A stretch of DNA of 32,353 bases, from assembly GCA_964492245.1 (NCBI GenBank), contig CAZBJJ010000023.1:1-32353 (forward strand), read 5' to 3'. The notes beneath the pieces were generated by a model. It searched no databases. It saw only the letters and a program-made list of their open reading frames with translations, and was not told the DNA's origin. The position numbers were made by a program, and so were the translations under genes. Source of the DNA: CAZBJJ01 sp964492245 (GTDB lineage: Bacteria; Spirochaetota; Spirochaetia; Treponematales; Breznakiellaceae). Positions 24,937 through 32,353 of this stretch are shown here, piece after piece; position 1 is the first letter of the stretch; every line of letters begins with the position of its first letter.

Positions 24937-26082
24937 TTATATTTCTCCTAATGCATGTATTAAGGTCGTTATGGCTTCGATAGTAGTGGAGGGACCAAAG
25001 GAAACGCGAAAGGCATTGCGAGAGTCCTGTTCTGCCAGGCCCAGTTTTTCTAGGACGGGCTTTTTATTTTTGGAACTTGAACAGGCGGAAGAGCTGGATA
25101 CAGAAATTCCGCGGGCATCGAGCAGGCGTACAAGGGCCTGGGAAGGGTAGTTTTTGTGAATAAGCTGTACGATATAGGGCGAAAACAGAGGGTCTTCCGG
25201 CTGGCGGCTTGGTGGAAAAACCGAAACAGCTTTAGGTAGGTTTTTTAGAAAATATGCGGTGTTTTTTGTGGTTTTATCATATTGCAATGCCAAATTATCC
25301 GCATGCAGGCAGCGATCGAGAGCAAGGGCAAGGGCCCGTGCCCCAAAGAGGTTTTCTGTACCCCCTCGCAGGCCCCCTTCCTGGCCACCGGCTAGATAAA
25401 GGCTTTGTAGCTCTTTTTTTGTCCACAATAGGCCCACTCCGCGGGGGCCTCCAAGTTTGTGTGCAGAAAGGGATAGGCTGTCAGCATCAGATTCATATAT
25501 GTTAAAGGGAATTTTTCCCATCATCTGCACACCGTCTAGGTGAATATGAATGCTCTTGGCCCTTGGCCCAGCTGCCTGCCGTACAAGCTCTGTCAATTCC
25601 TGTATTGGATATAGGCTGCCAATTTCATTGTTAACACCCATAAGGCTGAGCATGCGAATGTCTTTGTTTTCCTGTATCAATTTTTCGAGGGCTTTTTTAT
25701 CTATTTGACCATTGGACAAAACAGGAAGCTCGTAGACGGGCACTCCCAATCTTTCAAGTATAATTGCGGTATTGCGAACAGAGGGATGTTCAATATGGCT
25801 TGTTAAAAGGGCCGAATTCGGCTGTCTTTGTAAAAGAGAATAGAGAATAATAAGGTTCGATTCGCTAGCTCCGGAGGTAAAAAACAGCTCTTTAGAGGGG
25901 AGCTGCAAACTATTGGCACAAAGTTTTCGCTGTTCTTCCAGATATTCTCTGGCATTTTTACCATCGCTATGTATAGAAGAAGGATTGCCAATAAAATTAA
26001 GGCTTTCGCTCAGTGCCCTCTGTTGCTCAGTTTTGTTTGGAAGGGCGGTAGCTGCCCAGTCGAACCAAAAATTCATAGACAT
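24937..26082 (-). CDS. Cysteine desulfurase (NifS/IscS family)
   Basis: 381 residues. A PLP enzyme that takes sulfur from cysteine to form an enzyme persulfide. The PLP lysine is K209 (LSAHKLGGPRG) and the persulfide cysteine is C334 in SSSSACSSS; SNPSSIH-like NPSSIH is at 33-38 and HLDGVQ (D183) binds the PLP ring. Its coupling to thiI points to a role in tRNA thiolation and perhaps thiamine; no iscU or suf genes are in view. It is divergent from an arsR-type gene, 65 bp away. There is no clear Shine-Dalgarno sequence before the ATG at 26082; a second ATG lies two codons on. Confidence 0.93.
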   Translation of the reverse strand: MSMNFWFDWAATALPNKTEQQRALSESLNFIGNPSSIHSDGKNAREYLEEQRKLCANSLQLPSKELFFTSGASESNLIILYSLLQRQPNSALLTSHIEHPSVRNTAIILERLGVPVYELPVLSNGQIDKKALEKLIQENKDIRMLSLMGVNNEIGSLYPIQELTELVRQAAGPRAKSIHIHLDGVQMMGKIPFNIYESDADSLSLSAHKLGGPRGVGLLWTKKELQSLYLAGGQEGGLRGGTENLFGARALALALDRCLHADNLALQYDKTTKNTAYFLKNLPKAVSVFPPSRQPEDPLFSPYIVQLIHKNYPSQALVRLLDARGISVSSSSACSSSKNKKPVLEKLGLAEQDSRNAFRVSFGPSTTIEAITTLIHALGEI

Positions 26083-26147
26083 TTATATTAACGATAGATG
26101 GAATTCTCGGCAAGCTATTGCGCTTCAGTTGACTTGCACCTAGGTTT

Positions 26148-26489
26148 ATGAATATCATGTCTATAATGAATTACGATGCTCCTTGCCCCGAAGAAGCCAT
26201 TGACGACTATGCTAAAAAGCTAAAAGTCTGTGGGCACCCTGTTCGATTAAAGCTTTTATGTCTCATCAATGCAAACCAAGAGCCCTGTGTTACCAATCTA
26301 TGGACCTGTCTAGGGCAGAGCCAACCGGTTATTAGCCAACATCTGGGAATTCTAAAATCAAATAGGGTGGTAGACTCCGTTGTCTCTGGCAATAAACGCA
26401 TTTATTCAATAATCGATCCCTTTGTAAAGGATTTTATTGAGCGAATGGTCAAAGAAAATGTTAGCATCGGAGCAAAATTCGGACCGTGA
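26148..26489 (+). CDS. ArsR-family transcriptional regulator
   Basis: 113 residues with the ArsR winged helix: CGHPVRLKLLCLI, then CVTNLWTCLGQSQPVISQHLGILK and a wing VVSGNKRIYSI. In arsenic sensors the helix carries C-V-C-D-L-C; here it reads C47-V-T49-N-L-W52-T-C54, so one of three cysteines is kept and another sits two positions later. C13, C28 and C38 are further candidates. It may sense another metal, sulfide or redox state. Position next to the divergent nifS suggests control of nifS-thiI. Three in-frame ATGs (26148, 26157, 26166) make the start uncertain. Its stop overlaps the sugar transferase start (GTGA). Confidence 0.85.
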   Translation: MNIMSIMNYDAPCPEEAIDDYAKKLKVCGHPVRLKLLCLINANQEPCVTNLWTCLGQSQPVISQHLGILKSNRVVDSVVSGNKRIYSIIDPFVKDFIERMVKENVSIGAKFGP

Positions 26490-27742
26490 AACAAAAGCTA
26501 AAAAAACATTCTTTTTCAATCTTTTTTTCCTTTTTTTGGGCTTTTATTGGATTGGGCTTAATTCTTGCTGGCACCTTATTCTGGTTTCCCGCTTTTTTTG
26601 CTGGCCCATTAAAGCACTTTGCCTTTCCCCTTGTCTTTGGAAGTGCTCTTAGTTATCTAGTATTGTCGTTGACCCTCGCCAGAATTAGAGAACATGCCTA
26701 TGGATTGAGAATATTTTTAGTCTTATCCCTGGCAACAATAGTCACCGCTGTTTTTTTTATTATCTTGGCCACTTTTCGCACTTATTTTTCGCTCAGTTTT
26801 TTGCTTTATATCTATGCAGTAAATGTCCTTTGGTCCTCCTTGGAAATACTATTGAGGCTTAGGTTTGCCCACTACGATTTTTATGTCTTGCCCAATCATG
26901 GGCAAGATATACATCAGGAATATCGCTATATTTCAATTCATGAATTGGCCGACCCCCATAGCTTGCCTAGTCATGCCGACGCTGTCGTGGTGGATTTTAA
27001 TAAAAAGCTCCAAAACATATGGTTGGCCTTTATTAGTCATTGTATTTTAAAAGGTGTTCCAATTATTTCGACCGACGATTTAATAGAGACCGAGGAAGGC
27101 CGTATTATTTTGGGAAATCTGACCACTGCCAGCAGTATTAATTTTCAAAAAGAGACCTTTTTTCAATATGTCAAACGTCTATTCGATTTAATCTTTGTCT
27201 TTGTTTTTGCCCCATTTTGGCTGCCAATTATGCTCATTTTTATGCTTTTAGTGCGTCTAGAATCTTCTGGGCCAGTTATCTTTACTCAAGTAAGAATTGG
27301 TCTAGCTGGAAAGCCCTTTAGAATTTTAAAAATTCGCAGCATGTATATCGATTCCGAAAAAGAGGGAGCTGCCTTTGCAAAACAAGAGGATGCAAGGATT
27401 ACTAAAATTGGGGCCTTTATTAGAAAATTTCGCATAGATGAACTGCCACAATTTATAAATATTTTACTCGGTCATATGAGCCTTGTTGGCCCCAGGCCAG
27501 AACAGCAGGCCTTCGTCGATGAGTTTGAAAAAGAAATTCCCTATTATCAATTGCGCCATATCGTACGACCTGGCATAACTGGCTGGGCCCAGATTAACCA
27601 GGGCTATGCCGCAGGTACCGCCGAGACCAGCGAAAAACTTTCTTACGATTTATACTATGTAAAGCATCTTTCGTTTTCAATGGACTTATTGATAAGCTTA
27701 AAAACACTAGCCACTATTTTAACTGGTTTTGGTTCTCGTTAA
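26486..27742 (+). CDS. Polyprenyl-phosphate sugar-phosphate transferase (WbaP/WcaJ-like)
   Basis: 418 residues. Such enzymes load the first sugar phosphate onto undecaprenyl phosphate at the inner membrane to start surface polysaccharide or glycan assembly. The N-terminal part has four or five membrane segments and a degenerate nucleotide-binding-like stretch (about 135-225). The catalytic C-terminal part begins VKRLFDLIFVFVFAP, with the membrane hairpin, KIRSMY, RKFRIDELPQ (Asp-Glu dyad) and VGPRPE. The GTG start at 26486 overlaps the regulator's stop by 4 bases, so translation is coupled. No other glycan genes are near, which makes the link to an ArsR regulator odd. Confidence 0.88.
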   Translation: MKQKLKKHSFSIFFSFFWAFIGLGLILAGTLFWFPAFFAGPLKHFAFPLVFGSALSYLVLSLTLARIREHAYGLRIFLVLSLATIVTAVFFIILATFRTYFSLSFLLYIYAVNVLWSSLEILLRLRFAHYDFYVLPNHGQDIHQEYRYISIHELADPHSLPSHADAVVVDFNKKLQNIWLAFISHCILKGVPIISTDDLIETEEGRIILGNLTTASSINFQKETFFQYVKRLFDLIFVFVFAPFWLPIMLIFMLLVRLESSGPVIFTQVRIGLAGKPFRILKIRSMYIDSEKEGAAFAKQEDARITKIGAFIRKFRIDELPQFINILLGHMSLVGPRPEQQAFVDEFEKEIPYYQLRHIVRPGITGWAQINQGYAAGTAETSEKLSYDLYYVKHLSFSMDLLISLKTLATILTGFGSR

Positions 27743-27744
27743 TT

Positions 27745-28485
27745 TTATTTTTCCGAGATTTTTGCATTTACCTTGTCAAATTGATAGCCTAAAAAAGCGT
27801 GGATCCTGCCGTTGATGGCTACTTCTAAACGATCTCGCATTATCCCAAATAGATCGAAGGCATATACAGCACCTATTCCATAGATTAAAAGCCTGTCTGC
27901 ATTTATCTCTGCTTCTATATACCAGACCATATTTTGGGCCTTTATTGCACGGACTCCATTGTACTCATAGGCTATAGACTCCTCGTTGACAACAGTAAAA
28001 AAAAGCTTATCGGAATCTCTTTCTAGCCTTACATGTGCAGTATAGGGAGTAAAGGGTTGCATCGCAAAATGCACCTGCCAGGTCTCTATATTTTTATCGG
28101 TTTCCTTATTAAGGACCCTTGCCATGCTAAAGAGATCGTACCACTCTTTCTGCCTTTGCGAATAATAGGGAATGCCCACCCAAGTGGGAAAATCTATTAG
28201 GGAATTATATAAGGTCTGCAAAAGTATTTTAGGGTTTTCATGTTCAATAGAGATATAGGCCTCGGTAATGTAATTGGGTTTAATTTTTTTTAAAACTTCA
28301 TAAAAAGGATGTCCAATATTATGTGCTAAAACTAGATTTTTTATAGAAGAAATAGTCTGTATGTGTGCCTTGCCCGAATTTAAAATTTTTTGTTCGGACT
28401 CATCCAAATGTGAAAAGTCTAAGGCCTGCATACTAAACAGGGGCAGAAAAAAAACAAATAGAGCGATATATAGATTTTTATGCAT
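27745..28485 (-). CDS. Exported protein of unknown function
   Basis: 246 residues with a signal peptide (about 1-22, cut near MQA-LDF). The rest is mixed alpha/beta, ending in a region with likely amphipathic strands (LLIYGIGAVYAFDLFGIMRDRLEVAINGRIHAFLGYQF). I recognise the general form from treponemal hypothetical proteins but cannot name a family with confidence. GGAG lies 6 bases before the ATG. It follows the Omp85-like gene by 23 bp, so it may be an envelope partner of that protein. The convergent sugar transferase gene ends 2 bp away. Confidence 0.7.
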   Translation of the reverse strand: MHKNLYIALFVFFLPLFSMQALDFSHLDESEQKILNSGKAHIQTISSIKNLVLAHNIGHPFYEVLKKIKPNYITEAYISIEHENPKILLQTLYNSLIDFPTWVGIPYYSQRQKEWYDLFSMARVLNKETDKNIETWQVHFAMQPFTPYTAHVRLERDSDKLFFTVVNEESIAYEYNGVRAIKAQNMVWYIEAEINADRLLIYGIGAVYAFDLFGIMRDRLEVAINGRIHAFLGYQFDKVNAKISEK

Positions 28486-28508
28486 CTAAAACTCCTAAAT
28501 ATTGAAAA

Positions 28509-30014
28509 TTAATAATGATGGCCCAATCCAATAAATATCTCTTTTGTTTTTGGAAAGTCTAGAGTATCAAAACCAAGGCTGGCCCGGAAAAAAAGGCTAC
28601 GAGAAAATTCCGGGTAAATTAAAATTTCACTCCCCGCCGTTATATACCAATTTCTAAATGATCTTTCACATTCTGTTTTACGGTAATCGGCCAAGGCGAT
28701 ATCAGTAAATAAGGTGGTATGAAATTCAAAGGCAAAAAATCTCATCCATTTTTTGTCAAACCAAATATGGGGGCGGAACGAAAAGAGTTTAAAATCGAGG
28801 TCAATATTTGCTATAAATGCACTGGTGGCCCAAAGCCAAACGACCCCACGGATATAGTCGCCACTTCGAGAGTCTACCTCGATAAAATTGTGAAATCCGA
28901 CCGTCCTAGCAGAGAAACCTATAAAGGAATTTATAATATTATGGCTTATAAAAGAGCCCTCAATTGATGGATTCCACTGCCTTGTATAAAAATTAAAGGG
29001 CAGAGAGGCCTGTAGGTAAAAGCTATTTCCGGTGCGGTAGTTTTTTTTCCAGTCGATGCGTCCAGCTTGTATGCGTTCAGAAAAATTAATTACAAGCCCC
29101 TGACGCTCTTCGCCGATATCGGAAAGATCTGGTAAATATGAGGTATTTACTGAAAATGAGTTAATGTTCTCGACAGCCGTATTAAAAAAACGCAAACCTC
29201 CTATATTGAATGTATAGGACAGGGAGGTTCCCGATTGAAAATACCAGTTTTCTAAATATTTGCCATATGTTTCTTGATAATACCCTTCGTTTATTTCGTT
29301 TAAAATAAATTTTTGGCTTACCCCATAGGTAAAATAGCCCGGGCCATAGGGCAGGAAGATATTAAATGTAGAGGCATTGGAAAATTGAAATACCTGGTCC
29401 TCTGTCCAGCCTAAAAATAAACTGTTCTCTATTTCTGCCTCTTTTTTTAATATATCGAAAGGGATTTTAAATTCAAATTCGCTATACCATGCCCCTTTAG
29501 TAAAGGCCATTTCTTCAAATGCCTGGCTGTCTAAAGAATAGCCTAAATTGACACGCAGGCCCTCCATAAGGCCCAAAAAATTATAATCTCGAAATCGAAG
29601 GCTTAGATCCAATCCATCTGCGCTGGAATATTTAGGCTTGGGTAGGGCAATAATATTCCAAGTGTCTCGCACCTCAATGCTCAACTCGATGGGTAGGGCA
29701 GGGGTATCGGCAGTGCCCTCTCCAATTGTTATTGTTATGTTAGCAGAGTCCAAAATTCTTTCGTTTAACATAAGCTGTTCTTTTTCTTGCACCCATTTAT
29801 AGACATCTTCTAAGCTATTCCAACGTTCACCTAACACAATATCGACTTTTTTACTTAGAACTTGGGGCAGGGTTCTGCCTTTAATGTGCCACTGAACAGA
29901 GCTTAAAAAATAGCCTGCTTCGCTGGGGATATCGGAATCCAGGGCAAATAGTTTTAAAGGGAATACAAAAGAAAAAACTACAAATAAGGGAGCAAAAAAT
30001 CTAAGCTTATTCAT
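28509..30014 (-). CDS. Omp85-like outer-membrane beta-barrel protein, short
   Basis: 501 residues with a signal peptide (about 1-24). Residues about 30-115 look like a single POTRA-like unit (LPQVLSKKVDIVLGERWNSLEDVYKWVQEKEQ...ITITIGEG...IELSIEV). The remainder is rich in alternating aromatic strands and contains SLRFRDYNFLGLMEGLRVNLGYS, like the first barrel strands of BamA/TamA proteins (the D-x-N-hh-G motif), and ends in GLGHHY, an aromatic C-terminal residue as in outer-membrane barrels. BamA itself has five POTRA units and about 800 residues, so this is a short relative. The ATG overlaps the aroB stop by 8 bases. The barrel is likely; the exact subfamily is not settled. Confidence 0.7.
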   Translation of the reverse strand: MNKLRFFAPLFVVFSFVFPLKLFALDSDIPSEAGYFLSSVQWHIKGRTLPQVLSKKVDIVLGERWNSLEDVYKWVQEKEQLMLNERILDSANITITIGEGTADTPALPIELSIEVRDTWNIIALPKPKYSSADGLDLSLRFRDYNFLGLMEGLRVNLGYSLDSQAFEEMAFTKGAWYSEFEFKIPFDILKKEAEIENSLFLGWTEDQVFQFSNASTFNIFLPYGPGYFTYGVSQKFILNEINEGYYQETYGKYLENWYFQSGTSLSYTFNIGGLRFFNTAVENINSFSVNTSYLPDLSDIGEERQGLVINFSERIQAGRIDWKKNYRTGNSFYLQASLPFNFYTRQWNPSIEGSFISHNIINSFIGFSARTVGFHNFIEVDSRSGDYIRGVVWLWATSAFIANIDLDFKLFSFRPHIWFDKKWMRFFAFEFHTTLFTDIALADYRKTECERSFRNWYITAGSEILIYPEFSRSLFFRASLGFDTLDFPKTKEIFIGLGHHY

Positions 30015-31110
30015 TCAAAACGCTCTCAACAAGGCCTATATCATCTATTTTAAATAAATGAGTACCGGTGTCGGTGGGCAAAACAAGGCGGAGAAAGCCC
30101 CTTTTTTTCTTTTTATCCTGCCACATCACCTTTATCAATTCTTTAGTATATTTTTTTTGGTCATTGTTAAAAAGATTCCGGGCAAGGGGATGAAAGGGCT
30201 CGGAATTATAGTCATAGGCATTCAATATTTCTATTATCTGTTTTGCGCCTTCGCGTCCTATATACCCAAGCTTTAAAGAAAGGGCCGTCGCCCGATATAT
30301 GCCCCAGGCCACCGCCTCGCCATGACTGACCCCAGTAAATGAGCACATCGATTCAAGGGCATGCCCAAAACTGTGGCCTAAATTCAAACTGGCACGGATT
30401 TCGCTCTGCTCAAAGGGATCCTGTTCTACGATATCGCTTTTAATTTGCGCACAGCGTTTTATTATGCTGTAGGAATCTTCCTCCTGCCAGGAGAGGATTT
30501 TGTCGGCAATATTTTGCAATAGCTCTCTGTCGGCAATTATGGCCGTTTTTATTATTTCTGCCAGCCCGTTTTTTATTTCGGCCTGTGGCAAGGTTTTAAG
30601 GCCTACTAGGGGCATGTATACGAGATCGGCTGGCCTAAATGTGCCCACCGAGTTTTTAAGGCCCTCGAAATCGAAGCCTGTTTTGCCCCCAATTGCGGCG
30701 TCGACCATTGCCAAGAGTGTCGTGGGCACCAGGACTAGGTGAGCACCTCGCATATAAATTGATGCGGCAAAGGCAGTTATGTCGCATACCACGCCTCCAC
30801 CAACGCCTATAAACAGGCTGTCTCGGCCGAGCCCTGCGGCAATGGCCGCCTTAAGTATCTGCTGTACTGTTTCCCAATTTTTTTGGTCTTCGCCACTTTT
30901 AATGCACAGTATACTTGCCCGCTCCCCTGCAATAGTTTTTGCAATATATTGCGTATTTTCGTCGCAGACAAGAAGAACAGAGTTCTCTGCGCAAGTTTCG
31001 GCATTAAATTGCAGGCAGTGTTTTTGTAGTTCAGTTAAAGAGGGTATTTCATTTTGAATGCATATTCTGCTATTCCAAGTTCCAAAGCGAGCATCCCAGA
31101 CTTCATTCAT
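30007..31110 (-). CDS. aroB: 3-dehydroquinate synthase
   Basis: 367 residues. Second step of the shikimate pathway, converting DAHP to 3-dehydroquinate with NAD and zinc. The NAD loop GVGGGVVCD (102-110), PTTLLAMVDAAIGGKTG (129-145), E185 (NGLAEIIK), H246 (LNLGHSFGHALES) and H263 (SHGEAVAWG) are all in place. The ATG at 31110 was chosen because AAGG lies 8 bases upstream and the family N-terminus starts there; the frame is open to 31170. Other shikimate genes are not near; the gene heads a run with two envelope-protein genes, an unusual pairing. Confidence 0.93.
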   Translation of the reverse strand: MNEVWDARFGTWNSRICIQNEIPSLTELQKHCLQFNAETCAENSVLLVCDENTQYIAKTIAGERASILCIKSGEDQKNWETVQQILKAAIAAGLGRDSLFIGVGGGVVCDITAFAASIYMRGAHLVLVPTTLLAMVDAAIGGKTGFDFEGLKNSVGTFRPADLVYMPLVGLKTLPQAEIKNGLAEIIKTAIIADRELLQNIADKILSWQEEDSYSIIKRCAQIKSDIVEQDPFEQSEIRASLNLGHSFGHALESMCSFTGVSHGEAVAWGIYRATALSLKLGYIGREGAKQIIEILNAYDYNSEPFHPLARNLFNNDQKKYTKELIKVMWQDKKKKRGFLRLVLPTDTGTHLFKIDDIGLVESVLNE

Positions 31111-31141
31111 TGTGTACACCTTATCAATTATCTTAAGAAGA

Positions 31142-31170
31142 AATGTATCACGTAAAAAAAAAATGAACAA
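31142..31170 (-). promoter_or_regulatory. aroB promoter with a T10 tract in the spacer
   Basis: On the minus strand TTGTTC (31170-31165), a 17-bp spacer holding ten consecutive T (31163-31154), and TACATT (31147-31142). Loss or gain of T would change the spacer length. Confidence 0.5.
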
Positions 31171-31191
31171 TTGTCAGAATACATAAATTTA

Positions 31192-31220
31192 TTGATGCCT
31201 TTAACTCATACTTATATATA
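31192..31220 (+). promoter_or_regulatory. Promoter of the small gene at 31272
   Basis: TTGATG (31192-31197), 17 bp, TATATA (31215-31220). The leader would be about 45 bases, ending in a strong AGGAGG. Confidence 0.6.
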
Positions 31221-31271
31221 GGGAGCTCTGAAAACCTACGTTTTTAAAGCGCTCTCAAGGTAGGAGGGAAA

Positions 31272-31574
31272 ATGAAAAAAATATATCTGCCCCCAATGTT
31301 AAAAACTGCCTCGTATATGAAGCGCAAGGGCTATTCCGAAAAAAGTATTATGGAAATTACTGGCCTGTCATTTTTAGAGATGGTTTTGTTCGAGAGCAAG
31401 GAGGGTTTAAGCCTGGACAAAAAAAACCTTAAGAATCCGCAAGAGACATGGCGCTTGCCTTTAGGAGGGGTAAAAGTTGATGTATCTGATACCGTGTCAG
31501 ATCTTCAAAGGATGAAAGATAGTTTTCCCAGGCTTCAAGCCATAGCTGAAGAGCCTTCCGAGACAGGGGAATAG
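31272..31574 (+). CDS. Small protein of unknown function, overlapping the FAD-subunit gene tail to tail
   Basis: 100 residues. It has a near-consensus ribosome binding site (TAGGAGG, 4-5 bases before ATG) and a good promoter, so it is probably expressed. Residues about 17-40 (KRKGYSEKSIMEITGLSFLEMV) could form a helix-turn-helix-like pair; the rest is charged with no motif I know. No signal peptide or membrane segment. The last 47 codons overlap, on the other strand, the end of the molybdenum hydroxylase FAD-subunit gene, so at least one of the two is constrained by the other. Confidence 0.6.
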   Translation: MKKIYLPPMLKTASYMKRKGYSEKSIMEITGLSFLEMVLFESKEGLSLDKKNLKNPQETWRLPLGGVKVDVSDTVSDLQRMKDSFPRLQAIAEEPSETGE

Positions 31575-32271
31575 ATTTTCCTATCAACTGACTCTCCAAT
31601 ACCTGGTTTCTCAGGCTTTTTTGGCTAAGACTCAGCACTATTCGAACATCTTCGACAAATCCCTTGGCCGTTTTTGCTAAAATAGTAAAGGCCAGGGGAG
31701 ATTGATTTGTTTTTTCAAGGGGCACTATTTTACGATATAATTGATAATTCCAGCTTTCTAATGGGATGCGAATTCTGCAGAGGAGCTCCCCGGGCTGAAT
31801 TATTTCTTCCTTTTTAAAGGATAGACGGGAGAGAGAAATCCATCGGCTGCTAATAGCTGTTCTCAATTCGACAAGGGCTTCAAGGGCGGTTAAGGGGCCA
31901 AGCAGATCTGCATGGCCGGGACAGGCCAATATATTTCCGCCCAAGGTGGCCATATTGCGAATTTGCGGGGAGGAAATGGTTAAAATTGCAGAAAAAAGCA
32001 GGGGGGGCAGCTGTTTTTCCAGTTTTAACATGCGACTTAAATTGACTGTAGCCCCGAGATCTAAATATCTTTCGGTACGCGATATGGTTTTAAGCTCTTC
32101 GATATTGCCAATGTTTATAAGTGTTTGGGGAAGCTTTAAAAGTCTAGCTCCCTGGCCCGAGGCCAGATCGGTTCCACCGGCCCAGTAAACCGCATTGGGG
32201 AAATTCTTTTTAGCGGCAAAGAGCTCGGAGAGGCTGTTCGGGGCAAAGACTACGGTATTAGGAACGTCCAT
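31429..32271 (-). CDS. Xanthine dehydrogenase family, FAD-binding subunit
   Basis: 280 residues, the usual length for the medium (FAD) subunit of molybdenum hydroxylases such as xanthine or CO dehydrogenase. FAD-binding motifs: AGGTDLASG (31-39) and NMATLGGNILACPGHADLLGPLTALEA (from 106), then a C-terminal domain (about 175-280). It passes electrons from the 2Fe-2S subunit to NAD or another acceptor. The ATG at 32271 is chosen: GAAGG lies 4 bases upstream and it overlaps the preceding 2Fe-2S gene by 14 bases; an ATG at 32301 would overlap more. The 3' end overlaps the small plus-strand gene by 146 bp. The large molybdopterin subunit is not in view. Confidence 0.87.
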   Translation of the reverse strand: MDVPNTVVFAPNSLSELFAAKKNFPNAVYWAGGTDLASGQGARLLKLPQTLINIGNIEELKTISRTERYLDLGATVNLSRMLKLEKQLPPLLFSAILTISSPQIRNMATLGGNILACPGHADLLGPLTALEALVELRTAISSRWISLSRLSFKKEEIIQPGELLCRIRIPLESWNYQLYRKIVPLEKTNQSPLAFTILAKTAKGFVEDVRIVLSLSQKSLRNQVLESQLIGKSIPLSRKALQLWLEAWENYLSSFEDLTRYQIHQLLPLLKASAMSLADS

Positions 32272-32353
32272 AGAGCCTTCTTTTTCTAATTTCTGCCGCA
32301 TTTAATACGGCCTCGTATAGGACCCGCGGGCTGGTACATCGACAGTAGACCCC
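32258..32353 (-). CDS. 2Fe-2S subunit of the same molybdenum hydroxylase, C-terminal end (partial)
   Basis: The reverse strand from the window edge reads G-V-Y-C-R-C-T-S-P, then LYEAVLNAAEI and a stop at 32258-32260. C-R-C-T plus a following helix with AV..AA is the end of the small iron-sulfur subunit (CoxS/XdhC type), where two cysteines hold the second cluster. The usual CRCTGY is CRCTSP here. The rest is outside the window. It overlaps the FAD-subunit start by 14 bases, the usual small-to-medium gene coupling. Confidence 0.75.
   Translation of the reverse strand, partial: GVYCRCTSPRVLYEAVLNAAEIRKRRLYGRS

Noticed and set aside
26071..26171. Inverted ATTCATAGACAT and ATGTCTATAATGAAT flanking the nifS-arsR gap as an operator pair
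   Set aside because: The similarity comes from both genes beginning with nearly the same codons (M-S-M-N and M-S-I-M-N) and needs a 3-base insertion.

Overview
The window looks like chromosomal DNA of a spirochaete close to Treponema. The main reasons are a GreA-type transcript cleavage factor carried at the end of a very long (896-residue) TPR-rich protein, which I know from treponemes; a short, divergent SMC; a full Lnt lipoprotein-acylation enzyme beside several exported proteins; and many exported TPR, NHL and VWA proteins of unknown role. No rRNA, tRNA or CRISPR array was seen. A run of 10 N at 274-283 is an assembly gap.

Positions 1-2039 are an accessory patch. The 3' end of a type III restriction gene (broken by the gap) is followed by a cluster of short repeats that look like the ends of an IS21-type insertion sequence. 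A toxin-antitoxin pair (HigB/HigA type, toxin gene first) fits exactly between two such ends, and a GC-rich, hairpin-rich stretch follows. The pair is visibly AT-rich compared with its surroundings, which suggests transfer.

Positions 2040-5300 (minus strand) hold a zinc phospholipase C-like protein, a UMF1/Atg22-type MFS transporter and an exported CsgG/LpoB-like protein. serC (phosphoserine aminotransferase) is divergent at 5508-6626. A 325-bp structured intergenic stretch leads to smc (6952-9960), a small membrane protein and a lipoprotein, all on plus.

Positions 11615-18918 (minus) form an apparent operon read in the order lnt, TPR protein, greA-like, VWA protein. Positions 19064-23777 (plus) form a very tight operon with overlapping ends: GHMP kinase, surE, TPR protein, NHL/VWA-like exported protein. 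It meets a convergent nifS-thiI pair (26082-23770), which makes a cysteine persulfide donor and the tRNA thiolation enzyme. An ArsR-type regulator is divergent from nifS and overlaps the start of a polyprenyl-phosphate sugar transferase gene.

Positions 27745-31110 (minus) are aroB, an Omp85-like outer-membrane protein and an exported protein. The right edge has the end of a 2Fe-2S subunit and a complete FAD subunit of a xanthine-dehydrogenase-type molybdenum hydroxylase. The FAD gene overlaps, tail to tail, a small plus-strand gene that has its own good promoter and ribosome binding site.

The observations most worth a second look are the IS-end array around the toxin-antitoxin pair with a possible leaderless toxin start, an SMC with no recognisable hinge, the 146-bp antisense coding overlap at 31429-31574, and a galactokinase-like enzyme that has lost the galactose-binding motif.
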